From Nitrincola lacisaponensis (lineage in GTDB: Bacteria > Pseudomonadota > Gammaproteobacteria > Pseudomonadales > Balneatricaceae): 64,000 bases of DNA. Each line of letters begins with the position of its first letter. Positions within the stretch are counted from its first letter, which is position 1. The position numbers and the translations under genes are program-made. The notes beneath the pieces are model-generated. The model saw nothing but the letters and a program-made list of their open reading frames with translations. It made no database searches and was not told where the DNA came from. Of this stretch, positions 19,606 to 28,433 are shown piece by piece. The DNA lies in NCBI RefSeq assembly GCF_000691225.1, contig NZ_JMSZ01000030.1:1-64000 (forward strand), given 5' to 3'.

Positions 19606-20016
19606 ATGAATATCTACACTCGCTTTATAGAAACTCTTCAGAGGATTATCCCTGAAGGGTTTCTCTTAGTTTCATTGGGTATTTCCGGCGCTATAGGGTT
19701 CACAATGTTGTTAATAATGTTCTTTTATTCAGTATTACGTATTGAAGGAGAAATGAAACGTGATGGACTAAAGCGCCCTTTTAAATGGGATATCGTGATA
19801 ACACGAATACCATATTATTGGGCACTACTCAGCGATACACCAGAGGGATTAACCAAGCGCGCTCAAGAACATGCCGATTTTGATGGTTTTTTTGATCTTA
19901 GAGTTAAAGATGTAGCACCCTATATCAGACCCATTGATCGTTATATTGCCAAGATTGCACATTACATAGGTTTAATTTTTCTGATCAGCTTAGCATTATC
20001 GGTATTACTGTATTGA
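19606..20016 (+). CDS. Small two-helix membrane protein, candidate immunity protein
   Basis: 136 residues with transmembrane helices at about 18-45 (FLLVSLGISGAIGFTMLLIM) and 112-135 (IGLIFLISLALSVLLY). A soluble, Asp/Arg-rich loop of about 65 residues lies between them. It starts 22 bases after the toxin-like gene and shares its A+T-rich composition. Inner-membrane proteins of this shape commonly protect against pore-forming effectors. The ribosome-binding site is weak, which may mean coupling to the upstream gene. No family is recognised; the role rests on context. Confidence 0.55.
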   Translation: MNIYTRFIETLQRIIPEGFLLVSLGISGAIGFTMLLIMFFYSVLRIEGEMKRDGLKRPFKWDIVITRIPYYWALLSDTPEGLTKRAQEHADFDGFFDLRVKDVAPYIRPIDRYIAKIAHYIGLIFLISLALSVLLY

Positions 20017-20047
20017 CAACCCACATGCAAAACGCAGTTGAGGATGA

Positions 20048-20225
20048 AGAATCGATTCTACAATCCTTGTCGCCGATATGCACCAAGCACAACGATTAAA
20101 AGGACTCGCGAACTGTGGATGTCAAAATTACTGACCCATACGCCTATAGTTTAGATGCGGCGAATCGATCCACTAAAGTCCATGCCGCTGATAATCAAAC
20201 TGGCAATTCTTTGTGCAGACGGGTG
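20048..20225 (+). pseudogene. Decayed fragment of a second toxin-like gene copy
   Basis: This stretch closely matches 19172-19350, the middle of the toxin-like gene (residues about 210-270). Shared runs include CGCCGATATG, CAACGATTAAAAGG, GTCAAAATTACTG and TATAGTTTAGATGCGGCGAA. Single-base gains and losses (for example after AACTG and within the ACCCATACGCC part) destroy the frame, and there is no start or C-terminal part. The rest of 20017-20327 has no gene. Orphan fragments behind an immunity gene are typical of polymorphic toxin loci. Confidence 0.85.
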
Positions 20226-20327
20226 AATCATACCAGCTTTCGTGGAAGCATATTTCTATGAGAGAAAAGGACTTCACAAAAGCCAGTACGATTCACTGGC
20301 ACCGAGCTGTGGGTGGGGATATACACC

Positions 20328-20888
20328 TCAGGACCACTTATGCTTTGGAGGCTGGTACTGGCGGATCGACGTCAGCAGGGCCTCCGGGCTGTTTTCACGA
20401 ATCAGCATGTCCGCATGCATTTGCTTCAGAAAACCTGCACTGCACATCTGATCCACCATCTGCAACAGCGGGTCATAAAAACCCTGCACATTGTAGAATG
20501 CACAGGGCTTGGTGTGATAACCCAACTGAGCCCAGGTCCAGGCTTCAAAGATCTCTTCCAGAGTGCCAGCACCTCCCGGCATCGCCACAAACGCATCCGC
20601 CAGCTCTGCCATGGCGGCTTTACGCTCATGCATATCGGCCACTACCTGCAGTTCAGTCAGCCCCGGATGTGCTAACTCCTTGGAAGCCAGAGACTCCGGA
20701 ATCACGCCATACACCTGACCACCTGCCTCAAGCACCGCATCAGCCACCACACCCATCAACCCCACCTTTCCACCGCCATACACCAGCGCAATGCGCTGCT
20801 CAGCCAGATAACGCCCCAGACGCTGGGCCGCTTCGGTATATACGGACAGGTTCCCGGTACTGGAACCACAGAATACGGCAATTTTCAT
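20328..20888 (-). CDS. LOG-family protein (cytokinin riboside 5'-monophosphate phosphoribohydrolase-like)
   Basis: 186 residues of the TIGR00730/LOG Rossmann family. It shows FCGSSTGN near 6, the phosphate-binding VYGGGKVGLMG near 37 and the signature PGGAGTLEEIFEAWTW near 105-120. Relatives cleave the N-glycosidic bond of AMP-type nucleotides and are often mis-annotated as lysine decarboxylases. The bacterial role is uncertain. It is the first ordinary gene after the toxin islet and is divergent from trmO. Confidence 0.9.
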   Translation of the reverse strand: MKIAVFCGSSTGNLSVYTEAAQRLGRYLAEQRIALVYGGGKVGLMGVVADAVLEAGGQVYGVIPESLASKELAHPGLTELQVVADMHERKAAMAELADAFVAMPGGAGTLEEIFEAWTWAQLGYHTKPCAFYNVQGFYDPLLQMVDQMCSAGFLKQMHADMLIRENSPEALLTSIRQYQPPKHKWS

Positions 20889-21033
20889 GCACTTTGCTCC
20901 TCTCCAACGCCATCACGAGGTCAGTCCCCGGCGGCGAAACGCATGTCAGCCCGGAGTGTAATCAACACGGGTTTTGTCAGCAACCGCCGGGCAGGGTATC
21001 ATCGCCTCTCTTTTCCTGTTGCAGGAGGCCCCG

Positions 21034-21738
21034 GTGTTCAGTTTTGATCCAATTGGTTATGTCGAAAGTCCGTATAAGGAAAAATTTGGCATTCCCCGGC
21101 AGCCCGGCCTGACCCATTCCATTCGGGCCACGCTTCGCCTGCATCCACCCTACAGCCACCCGGACAGTGTCCGTGGTCTGGAAAGCTGCAGCCATATCTG
21201 GATCATTTTTGTGTTCAGCGCCACACAGGACAAGGGCTGGCACCCGACAGTACGACCACCACGCCTGGGCGGTAACCAGCGGCTCGGCGTGTATGCCACC
21301 CGATCCACCTTTCGACCCAACCCGATAGGCCTGTCGGTGGCCCGACTGCTGAGCTGCCAGCAACAAGGAGAGCACCTCTGCCTTGAACTCGCTGACGTCG
21401 ATCTGCTGGATGGCACTCCCGTACTGGATATCAAGCCATACCTGCCCTATGCAGACAGCCTGCCGGAAGCCCGCTTTGCTCTCGGCGCAGCACCTGAACC
21501 GCTCAAGCTGCCGGTACATTTCTCAGCCACCGCACAGCAACGCTGTGATGCCATTGAGCGTCAGCTGCAACTCCCTTTAGCCACCCAGATCACCGAAATT
21601 CTGCAGTGTGATCCACGACCTGCCTATCAGCAGGACTCAACACGCATCTATGGTGTTCGGTTGCATCAGTTCAATGTCCGCTGGCAAGTGCTGGACACCG
21701 CAATTGAAGTGCTCGATATCGAAACCCTGAACGACTAA
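21034..21738 (+). CDS. trmO: tRNA (N6-threonylcarbamoyladenosine37-N6)-methyltransferase
   Basis: SAM-dependent methylation of t6A37 to m6t6A in tRNA-Thr. The family (UPF0066/TsaA) starts close to the sequence PIGYVESPYKEKFGIPRQPGL. The GTG at 21034 is chosen because AGGAGG sits 5 bases upstream and conservation begins there (234 residues). An ATG at 20974 would add 20 unlikely residues. WIIFVFSATQ, YATRSTFRPNPIGLSV, DLLDGTPVLDIKPYLPYAD and the C-terminal RPAYQQD are standard. bioA follows 14 bases later. Confidence 0.93.
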   Translation: MFSFDPIGYVESPYKEKFGIPRQPGLTHSIRATLRLHPPYSHPDSVRGLESCSHIWIIFVFSATQDKGWHPTVRPPRLGGNQRLGVYATRSTFRPNPIGLSVARLLSCQQQGEHLCLELADVDLLDGTPVLDIKPYLPYADSLPEARFALGAAPEPLKLPVHFSATAQQRCDAIERQLQLPLATQITEILQCDPRPAYQQDSTRIYGVRLHQFNVRWQVLDTAIEVLDIETLND

Positions 21739-21752
21739 ACGAGGAAGCCTGT

Positions 21753-23054
21753 ATGTCATCATCACCAGAAGGAACCCGGCTGGCACAGCAGTTACGCTTT
21801 GACCAGCAGCATATCTGGCACCCCTATGCATCCATGACACAGCCCAGCCCGGTATTTATGGTGACAGGTGCCGAAGGTGTGCGGTTACATCTGGCAGAAG
21901 GACAGCAACTGATTGACGGCATGGCCTCCTGGTGGTCAGTGATCCACGGTTACAATCATCCGCGTCTGAATCAGGCCGCTCAGCAACAGCTGGAACGTTT
22001 TGCACATGTCATGTTTGGTGGCCTCACGCATGAACCGGCCGTTGAACTGGCTCAGCGTCTGGTCGACATCACGCCCAGGGGACTGGATCGGGTGTTTTTT
22101 GCCGATTCCGGTTCAGTCAGTGTCGAAGTCGCCATCAAAATGGCACTGCAGTATCAGCAAGCCCGACAGCGCCCTGAGAAAAATCGTCTGATCAGCCTGC
22201 GCCGCGGTTATCATGGCGATACCTTTGCCGCCATGTCAGTCTGTGATCCGGTGACGGGTATGCATCAGCTGTTTAAAGGCGCACTGGCCGAGCAAATCTT
22301 TCTGCCCGCCCCTTCGACCCCCTGGGGTGAAGCGATCAATTCAAATGATCTGACAGCGCTGGAGCACACACTGGCTCAGCATCATCACGAAGTGGCTGCC
22401 CTGATACTGGAACCGGTTGTACAGGGTGCAGGGGGCATGCGTTTTTACTCGGCGGACTATCTGCGCCACGCTCGCCGCCTCTGCGACCAGTATGACGTGC
22501 TGCTGATCGCAGATGAGATCGCGACAGGGTTTGGACGTACAGGTGCGTTGTTTGCCTGTGATCATGCGGGCATTACACCGGATATTCTCTGTGTTGGTAA
22601 AGCGCTGACAGGCGGTTATATGACGCTGGCAGCGACACTGACACAGGCACATCTGGCCGATACCATCTCATCCAGTGGCGCCGGATGCTTTATGCATGGA
22701 CCCACCTTCATGGCCAATCCGCTGGCCTGCGCGGTGGCCTGTGAAAGCATTGATCTGCTACTCGAACAGGACTGGTACAGCCGCATTCAACAGCTGCAAC
22801 AGCAACTGCGGACAGAACTGGCGCCCGCTGCCCAGCTGAGCTGTGTGTCTGACGTCCGCTGCCTGGGTGGCATTGGTGTGATCGAGCTGCATCAACCTGT
22901 CAGCTTGCAGCAGATACAACCCTGGTTTGTTGAACAAGGCGTCTGGGTTCGACCATTTGGAAAGCTGGTCTATATCATGCCGCCTTACATCATCAGTGAG
23001 GCTGATCTGAAATTCCTGTGCGCTGCAATTATTCGCGTCTTGCAACGACTATAA
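21753..23054 (+). CDS. bioA: Adenosylmethionine-8-amino-7-oxononanoate aminotransferase
   Basis: PLP transaminase that makes 7,8-diaminopelargonate from the BioF product, with SAM as amino donor. The 433 residues show WHPYASMTQP near 17, GMASWWSVIHGYNHP near 50, ADEIATGFGRTG near 250 and the PLP Lys in VGKALTGGYMTL near 280. A GAGGAAG site is upstream. It completes the pathway of the bioBFHCD operon 8 kb away. No BirA-like operator is visible near it, so it may be regulated differently. Confidence 0.96.
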   Translation: MSSSPEGTRLAQQLRFDQQHIWHPYASMTQPSPVFMVTGAEGVRLHLAEGQQLIDGMASWWSVIHGYNHPRLNQAAQQQLERFAHVMFGGLTHEPAVELAQRLVDITPRGLDRVFFADSGSVSVEVAIKMALQYQQARQRPEKNRLISLRRGYHGDTFAAMSVCDPVTGMHQLFKGALAEQIFLPAPSTPWGEAINSNDLTALEHTLAQHHHEVAALILEPVVQGAGGMRFYSADYLRHARRLCDQYDVLLIADEIATGFGRTGALFACDHAGITPDILCVGKALTGGYMTLAATLTQAHLADTISSSGAGCFMHGPTFMANPLACAVACESIDLLLEQDWYSRIQQLQQQLRTELAPAAQLSCVSDVRCLGGIGVIELHQPVSLQQIQPWFVEQGVWVRPFGKLVYIMPPYIISEADLKFLCAAIIRVLQRL

Positions 23055-23117
23055 TAGCCAGTGGATACTGACATTATCCCTGTGTTTATCAGTGATTGAG
23101 GAGTTTAAGGAAGCACT

Positions 23118-23549
23118 ATGCCACGCATCAAAATCGATATGCCGGACAACTACCTGTTCACCACAGAGATCCCGGTACGCATCAGCGATATTAACTATGG
23201 CGGTCATCTCAGTAACGATGCCATGCTGTCCATCATTCATGAAGCCCGTATCCGCTTTCTGAACCAGTATCAGTACTCCGAGCTGGATATCGAGGGCTAT
23301 GGCATCATCATGACCGACTCTGCCATCGTCTACAAAGCTGAAGGATTTCATCGGGATACCCTGCAGATCGCCATCGCCGTTGCCGATTTCAACAAATATG
23401 GCTGTGACCTGTATTATCTGCTGACCAACAAGCAGAACGCCAAAGAGATTGCCCACGCGAAAACCGGCATCGTCTTTTTTGATTATCAGGCACGCAAGGT
23501 GGTGCCCGTCCCGGAGGCGTTTAAAGACCGCATGCTCAAAGAAACCTGA
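23118..23549 (+). CDS. Hotdog-fold acyl-CoA thioesterase
   Basis: 143 residues of the YbgC/FadM (4-hydroxybenzoyl-CoA thioesterase) type. The active-site segment RISDINYGGHLSNDAMLSIIHEAR is near residues 22-45. The length and single hotdog domain fit. AAGGAAG lies before the ATG. Substrate unknown. It is convergent with dnaB, with 5 bases between stop codons. Confidence 0.82.
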   Translation: MPRIKIDMPDNYLFTTEIPVRISDINYGGHLSNDAMLSIIHEARIRFLNQYQYSELDIEGYGIIMTDSAIVYKAEGFHRDTLQIAIAVADFNKYGCDLYYLLTNKQNAKEIAHAKTGIVFFDYQARKVVPVPEAFKDRMLKET

Positions 23550-23554
23550 GGCGG

Positions 23555-24940
23555 CTACTCATCTGCATAGTCATAATGGATGTGGCTGAGATTTTCAAAG
23601 CGCGTGTATTTGCCGATAAAGGCCAGACGTGATGTACCGATCGGACCGTTACGCTGCTTGCCGATAATAATCTCGGCCACGCCTTTTTCCGGACTGTCTT
23701 CGTTATAGACTTCATCCCGATAGATAAACATGATGACGTCTGCGTCCTGCTCAATCGCACCGGACTCCCTGAGATCCGAGTTGACCGGGCGCTTATTGGG
23801 ACGGTTCTCCAGGCTTCGGTTAAGCTGAGACAGTGCCACAACAGGACACTGCATCTCTTTTGCCAGAGCCTTAAGTGAACGTGAGATCTCCGAGATCTCA
23901 GCCGTACGCCCTTCCGTTTTACCGGTTTTCAACTGCATCAACTGCAAGTAGTCGACCATGATCATCGCCAGATCCCCCTGTTCACGGACAATCCGGCGTG
24001 CCCGGCTACGCATCTCATTGGGACTGATACCGGCGGTATCATCAATAAACAGTGGCTTGCCTTTCAGCATGTTCACGGCGGTGGTCAGCTTTGGCCAGTC
24101 CTCTTCAAGTAACTGTCCATTTCGAACACGGGTCTGGTCTATTTTTCCCAAAGAAGACAGCATACGAGTCACCAGCTGGTCTGCAGGCATCTCCAGACTG
24201 AACACCAGCACCGGGCGTTGGGTGCCCATCAGGGCATTTTCAACCAGGTTCATGGCAAAGGTGGTTTTACCCATCGATGGACGCGCAGCAACAATCACCA
24301 GATCAGACGGCTGCAAACCACCCGTGCGGGCATCCAGGTCATCAAAACCTGTGGTCACCCCGGTCAGCGCATCGGCGTTATTGAACAGATGATCGATACG
24401 CTCGACTGCACGTTTCAGCAACGGATTGATAGGCTCGGGGCCACCCTGATTGGGTCTGTTTTCTGCAATCTGGAAAATTTTCTGCTCAGCTTCGTTGAGT
24501 ATTTCTTCCGAAGCACGCCCTAGCGGCTGAAACGCATTGTCGGCAATTTCATTGGCAACCTGAATCATCTGCCGCAGCAGAGCCCGGTCACGCACGATTT
24601 CAGCATAGGCACGAATATTACTGGTACTGGGCGTATTTCTCGCCAACTCCACCAGATACTCCAGACCACCCGCACTGTCCAGCTCCCCAAGACGGTCCAG
24701 CTCTTCTGACAGTGTAATTACATCGAAAGGCCGGTTGTCATCAACCAGTTTCTGTAGCGTACGAAACAACATACGGTGTTCAGGACGATAAAAATGTCCA
24801 TCCACCAGAATCTCTGAAACCGTATCCCATGCCTGATTATCCAGCATGAGTCCACCGAGCACTGACTGCTCTGCTTCCAGCGAAAAGGGAGGTGTTTTGA
24901 CCTGAGCGATCGCATCGCGCGACTGTTCTGCGAAATCCAT
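23555..24940 (-). CDS. dnaB: Replicative DNA helicase
   Basis: Hexameric 5'-3' helicase of the replisome. The 461 residues comprise an N-terminal DnaB domain (about 15-120; LGGLMLDNQAWD) and a C-terminal RecA-like motor (about 185-460). The motor has Walker A ARPSMGKTTFAMN near 223, Walker B MIMVDYLQLM near 330 and LSQLNRSLE. No intein interrupts it. It follows the rpsF-rplI group on the same strand, as usual, but a terminator separates it from rplI. Confidence 0.97.
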   Translation of the reverse strand: MDFAEQSRDAIAQVKTPPFSLEAEQSVLGGLMLDNQAWDTVSEILVDGHFYRPEHRMLFRTLQKLVDDNRPFDVITLSEELDRLGELDSAGGLEYLVELARNTPSTSNIRAYAEIVRDRALLRQMIQVANEIADNAFQPLGRASEEILNEAEQKIFQIAENRPNQGGPEPINPLLKRAVERIDHLFNNADALTGVTTGFDDLDARTGGLQPSDLVIVAARPSMGKTTFAMNLVENALMGTQRPVLVFSLEMPADQLVTRMLSSLGKIDQTRVRNGQLLEEDWPKLTTAVNMLKGKPLFIDDTAGISPNEMRSRARRIVREQGDLAMIMVDYLQLMQLKTGKTEGRTAEISEISRSLKALAKEMQCPVVALSQLNRSLENRPNKRPVNSDLRESGAIEQDADVIMFIYRDEVYNEDSPEKGVAEIIIGKQRNGPIGTSRLAFIGKYTRFENLSHIHYDYADE

Positions 24941-25020
24941 TGCCAGACTACCGGGGTATATAAACAGAAAGGGTTATTCTAGCGGTATTGCGCGGAGGGG
25001 TACAGCGACAAACGGCAGAG

Positions 25021-25052
25021 CAAACACCTGTCCGAGCAACGGACAGGTGTTT
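25021..25052 (-). terminator. Terminator after rplI
   Basis: Long perfect stem AAACACCTGTCC/GGACAGGTGTTT around a seven-base loop, 12 bases beyond the rplI stop on the minus strand. The T tract is short (TTTGCT), so it may terminate or only stabilise the message. dnaB then needs its own promoter. Confidence 0.7.
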
Positions 25053-25063
25053 ATCAACAGCAA

Positions 25064-25510
25064 TTACTCAGCAGCAACAGTCAGGCTGATACCAACCATG
25101 ACTTCTGGGTGCAGCTGAATATCAACAGCGAACTGACCGACGTGACGGATCGTGCCTTCTGGCAGACGCACTTCGCTCTTGTCAACCGCGTGACCTGCAG
25201 CAACCAGTGCATCAGCGATATCGCGAGTTCCGATAGAACCGAACAGCTTGCCTTCCTCGCCTGCTTTACCCACGATGGTCAAAGCAAACTCGTTCAGTGC
25301 ATCTGCACGACGCTGAGCTTCAGCCAGTTTGGCAGCAGCAGCTGCTTCCAGCTCTGCACGACGCTCTTCAAACTTCGCTACGTTTGCAGCTGTCGCAGCA
25401 ACCGCTTTACCCTGAGGCAGCAGGTAGTTACGTCCGTAGCCGCCTTTAACAGCAACCTTGTCGCCCAGCTTACCCAATTTACCAATATTTTCGAGCAGAA
25501 TAACTTCCAT
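25064..25510 (-). CDS. rplI: 50S ribosomal protein L9
   Basis: 148 residues. The start at 25510 ([13 protein letters not shown]) matches the family N-terminus and has AGAGG upstream; an upstream ATG would add eight unrelated residues. The N-terminal L9 domain (1-47, [23 protein letters not shown]) is joined by a long Ala/Glu helix to the C-terminal rRNA-binding domain. It is the last gene of the ribosomal operon. Confidence 0.97.
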   Translation of the reverse strand: MEVILLENIGKLGKLGDKVAVKGGYGRNYLLPQGKAVAATAANVAKFEERRAELEAAAAAKLAEAQRRADALNEFALTIVGKAGEEGKLFGSIGTRDIADALVAAGHAVDKSEVRLPEGTIRHVGQFAVDIQLHPEVMVGISLTVAAE

Positions 25511-25547
25511 CTCGTAAACCTCTTTTGTCTGCAATCGTTGCAGTGTC

Positions 25548-26390
25548 TTAATTCCTTGCCGGCAGTCTTGCTCGAAGATCCATTAACGAATCAATCAATG
25601 CAAGGATAACCAGCAATGTAACCATATAGGGACCGACAAAGATCAGTGACAGATATACAGCTATCAACCAGCCTTTATTCAATCCCCGCTTAGAAACCAG
25701 CCCATGTATCAGTGCTAATGCCGCCACAACCAGGGGCAGTAAAAGCAATGCAAACCAGCGGGACAGATCCATTCCGGTGATTTTGGCGGATACCAACAGT
25801 ACTACCAGCACCACAGCAGCCATCGCAGGCAACCTGAGCCGATGAAACTCTTGCTGGAAGCCCCCCGGGTTAAACAGGGATGCTTGCCAACTCCGCGCCA
25901 GCATCAGGCAACCGAGCATGCTGGCAACCTGAAACGCGCTGACAACGCCTAGCAACAAGCTACGCACCTGTTCAGCAGGCCAGGCCTGCAACACGGCACC
26001 ACGTTCACTGGCCAGTTGCTGTACAGCTACCGCTATCTGATCCAATAACGGTGCCAGGCCAACATCCAGTAAAACACTGCACATTACACCCAGCGGAAGC
26101 ACAGCCAGCAACACCTTCTGCCAGGAGACTGTTTGCCGAAGCAACACAGCCAGGGCATAGGTGCCGGTTATCACCAAAATTGCAGATGGATCTCCGGATA
26201 ACATCCAGAAAAATCCGGGCAGTACCGCCCATATCCACAGCTTTGCACCTTCTGATACACCCTTTCGCAGGGTTATCAAAGCCACCCCTGCTGCACTGAC
26301 CCAGTACAACAGCGGTAACATGGCAGCAATGACCACTACCATGATCGCCTGACTGCGACCCTTCATCAGCGTTTCAGCCAAGGCTCGCAC
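25548..26390 (-). CDS. DUF2232 membrane protein of the rpsF operon
   Basis: 280 residues with about seven to eight hydrophobic helices, and short charged loops such as [14 protein letters not shown] and KRGLNKGWL. The family (DUF2232, YybS-like) sits between rpsR and rplI in many bacteria. Its function is unknown. It starts 18 bases after rpsR and is co-transcribed with it. Confidence 0.85.
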   Translation of the reverse strand: MRALAETLMKGRSQAIMVVVIAAMLPLLYWVSAAGVALITLRKGVSEGAKLWIWAVLPGFFWMLSGDPSAILVITGTYALAVLLRQTVSWQKVLLAVLPLGVMCSVLLDVGLAPLLDQIAVAVQQLASERGAVLQAWPAEQVRSLLLGVVSAFQVASMLGCLMLARSWQASLFNPGGFQQEFHRLRLPAMAAVVLVVLLVSAKITGMDLSRWFALLLLPLVVAALALIHGLVSKRGLNKGWLIAVYLSLIFVGPYMVTLLVILALIDSLMDLRARLPARN

Positions 26391-26408
26391 GGCGGTTAAC
26401 TCCGAACC

Positions 26409-26636
26409 TTACTCGTGGCCGTCAGTGTACGGCAGCAACGCAATGTAACGAGCGCGCTTGATGGCAGTCGCCAGCTGACGCTGGTAACGTGCTTTAGTGC
26501 CCGTGATGCGGCTCGGTACGATCTTGCCGGTTTCAGTGATGTAAGCTTTCAAAGTTTCCAGATCCTTGTAATCGATCTGGGAGACGCCTTCTGCAGTGAA
26601 ACGACAGAATTTGCGACGACGGAAAAAACGTGCCAT
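26409..26636 (-). CDS. rpsR: 30S ribosomal protein S18
   Basis: 75 residues with the conserved [15 protein letters not shown] and [26 protein letters not shown]18 binds S6 on the 16S platform. It lies 24 bases after rpsF, with GGAGAG before its ATG. No priB gene separates them. Confidence 0.98.
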   Translation of the reverse strand: MARFFRRRKFCRFTAEGVSQIDYKDLETLKAYITETGKIVPSRITGTKARYQRQLATAIKRARYIALLPYTDGHE

Positions 26637-26660
26637 TTTCCTCTCTCCTGTAAATTCAGA

Positions 26661-27080
26661 TTAATCTTCAGCAGTTTCCTGCTCTTGCTCATCAGCGGAC
26701 TCTTCGTCGCGAGACTGACGATCAGAGCGCTCTTCACGGCGAGGCTTGCGCTCTTCGCGTGACTCAGCTGCCTTGACAGGAGAAACTTCAGTGATGGCTT
26801 CTTTACAACGCAGAATCATGCTACGCAGGACAGCATCGTTGTAACGGAACAGACTTTCCAGCTCATCCAGGGTTTCCTGGTTGCATTCGATGTTCATCAG
26901 AACATAGTGTGCTTTGTGAGCATTGTTGATCGGGTAAGCCATCTGACGACGACCCCAGTCTTCAAGGCGGTGAATTGTGCCTTGAGCACCTTCGATCAGG
27001 TTTTTGTAGCGCTCCAGCATTGCTGGAACCTGCTCGCTCTGGTTCGGATGAACCAGAAATACGATTTCATAGTGACGCAT
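26661..27080 (-). CDS. rpsF: 30S ribosomal protein S6
   Basis: 139 residues. The S6 fold [21 protein letters not shown] through [10 protein letters not shown] covers about 1-100. An acidic/basic tail of about 35 residues follows, rich in Glu, Arg and Asp; in E. coli such a tail is extended by RimK with glutamates. The AAGGAG ribosome-binding site is part of the leader hairpin described at 27086-27138. Confidence 0.97.
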   Translation of the reverse strand: MRHYEIVFLVHPNQSEQVPAMLERYKNLIEGAQGTIHRLEDWGRRQMAYPINNAHKAHYVLMNIECNQETLDELESLFRYNDAVLRSMILRCKEAITEVSPVKAAESREERKPRREERSDRQSRDEESADEQEQETAED

Positions 27081-27085
27081 TTTTG

Positions 27086-27138
27086 CTCCTTACGGTTTTG
27101 CAGCCCTCAGATCACCCTTTGTGACAGAAAGCAAGGAG
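27086..27138 (-). ncRNA. S6:S18-type autoregulatory leader before rpsF
   Basis: On the minus strand, CTCCTT (27133-27138) pairs with AAGGAG (27086-27091), the rpsF ribosome-binding site. The 3' arm is preceded by CCGT, the conserved CCG trinucleotide of known S6:S18 leader motifs. The S6-S18 complex is known to bind such leaders and repress its operon. The detailed inner pairing was not computed. Confidence 0.6.
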
Positions 27139-27143
27139 TTGAA

Positions 27144-27178
27144 CAAATAAAACGGAGTCGGGATTATACGCGACTCCG
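27144..27178 (-). terminator. Terminator of the trp/osmC transcript, overlapping the rpsF promoter
   Basis: On the minus strand an eight-pair stem CGGAGTCG/CGACTCCG (27153-27160 with 27171-27178) is followed by TTTTATTTG. It lies 31 bases after the OsmC-like gene stop. The loop of this hairpin contains the rpsF -10 box. Confidence 0.65.
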
Positions 27179-27191
27179 CAAATAACCACAA
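27163..27191 (-). promoter_or_regulatory. Sigma-70 promoter for the rpsF operon
   Basis: On the minus strand, TTGTGG (27186-27191), 17 bases, then a perfect TATAAT (27163-27168). The transcript start falls about 75 bases before rpsF, leaving room for the S6:S18-type leader. Confidence 0.75.
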
Positions 27192-27208
27192 TCCTGCAAT
27201 ATCGCTAT

Positions 27209-27610
27209 TTATCCGGCGATCTCAAAACTATGGGTAATCTCGACGCCACCACGTTCCAGCATCAGCGAAGCAGAGCAATACTGCTCTGCCGAAAGCTTGA
27301 CTGCACGCTCCACATGCGCCGGTTTCAGGTCATCACCCGTCACCACAAAGTGCACATGTATCTTGGTGAAAACAGCCGGTACTGTCTCGGCACGCTCAGA
27401 GGTAATCTGTGCACGGCACCCGGTAACCTGCTGCCGTGATTTTTTCAGAATCTGCACCACATCATAGCTGGTACAACCACCCAGACCCAGCAGTACCAAT
27501 TCCATAGGGCGCGGCCCCTGCTGAAGATCAGCGTCAATCATGACCTCAAAGCCACTGCCGCTGGTCCCCTTGAAACGCAAATCTCCATCCCACTCAATAC
27601 TGGCTTGCAT
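27209..27610 (-). CDS. OsmC-family protein
   Basis: 133 residues of the OsmC/Ohr fold (YhfA-like subgroup): PRPMELVLLGLGGCTSYDVVQIL near 35-57 and KLSAEQYCSASLML near 105-118. Two cysteines (about 45 and 111) sit where OsmC-type peroxidases have redox-active residues, so thiol-dependent peroxide reduction is possible. It follows trpC by 13 bases on the same strand, as in several gammaproteobacteria, and shares its transcript. Confidence 0.85.
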   Translation of the reverse strand: MQASIEWDGDLRFKGTSGSGFEVMIDADLQQGPRPMELVLLGLGGCTSYDVVQILKKSRQQVTGCRAQITSERAETVPAVFTKIHVHFVVTGDDLKPAHVERAVKLSAEQYCSASLMLERGGVEITHSFEIAG

Positions 27611-27623
27611 TTGTCTCTCCTGC

Positions 27624-28433
27624 TCAGGCGAACAGCGCCTTTAATTTCTCACCCGGATCCTCAGCGCGCATAAAGGCCTCGCCGACCAGGAAACTGTGCA
27701 CACCCTGCGCGCGCATCTGCGCAACATCCTCGGGCGTATTGATACCGCTTTCAGTGATCACCAGTCGGTCTGCCGGAATAGAGGGCAAGAGCTCAAAGGT
27801 ATTTTCAAGCGACACGGCAAAACTGTGCAGATCACGGTTATTAATGCCGATCAGACGGGTATTCAAAGGTAACGCCCGCTGCAACTCATCAGCACCATGG
27901 ACCTCTACCAATACATCCATCCCCAACTCCTGGGTCAAAGCAGACAGATCCGCCAGCTGGGCATCGGACAGCGCTGCCACGATCAGCAGAATACAGTCAG
28001 CCCCCAAGGCCCGTGCTTCATAAATCTGATAGGGATCGACGATAAAGTCTTTACGGATAACCGGCAGATCACACGCAGCACGCGCCAACTGCAGGTTCTG
28101 GTCAGATCCCATGAAGAAGTCAACATCCGTCAGTACCGACAGGCAACTGGCACCCGCCGCCGCGTAACTGCGTGCGATTTCAGCCGGATCAAAGAATTCC
28201 CGAATCACCCCTTTGGACGGACTGGCTTTTTTAGCCTCGGCAATAATCGCCGCACGCCCCTGGGCAACACTGCGCTCCAGTGCCTGTACAAATCCACGCG
28301 GATCGGTTGCACCACCGCGCTGTGCGGCAATTCGGGCCTGCAGGTCAGCCAGACTGACCTGAGCTGAACGCTCACGCACTTCTTCATGCTTGCGTGCAAT
28401 AATCTTTTTTAAAATCGTCGGCGTATCACTCAT
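27624..28433 (-). CDS. trpC: Indole-3-glycerol-phosphate synthase
   Basis: Ring closure of CdRP to indole-3-glycerol phosphate in tryptophan synthesis. The 269-residue monofunctional TIM barrel shows [16 protein letters not shown] near 62-77 (catalytic Lys), [22 protein letters not shown] near 115, INNRDLHSF near 185 and [12 protein letters not shown] near 215. It is not fused to TrpF. Its ATG overlaps the trpD stop by 4 bases. Confidence 0.97.
   Translation of the reverse strand: MSDTPTILKKIIARKHEEVRERSAQVSLADLQARIAAQRGGATDPRGFVQALERSVAQGRAAIIAEAKKASPSKGVIREFFDPAEIARSYAAAGASCLSVLTDVDFFMGSDQNLQLARAACDLPVIRKDFIVDPYQIYEARALGADCILLIVAALSDAQLADLSALTQELGMDVLVEVHGADELQRALPLNTRLIGINNRDLHSFAVSLENTFELLPSIPADRLVITESGINTPEDVAQMRAQGVHSFLVGEAFMRAEDPGEKLKALFA

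Noticed and set aside
20328-20888. Annotation as lysine decarboxylase
   Set aside because: The PGGxGTxxE signature belongs to the LOG phosphoribohydrolase family; the decarboxylase name is a historical error.
20213-21112. Long plus-strand open frame of 299 codons
   Set aside because: It is antisense to the LOG-family gene and overlaps trmO; its Pro/His/Cys-rich composition is that of a shadow frame.
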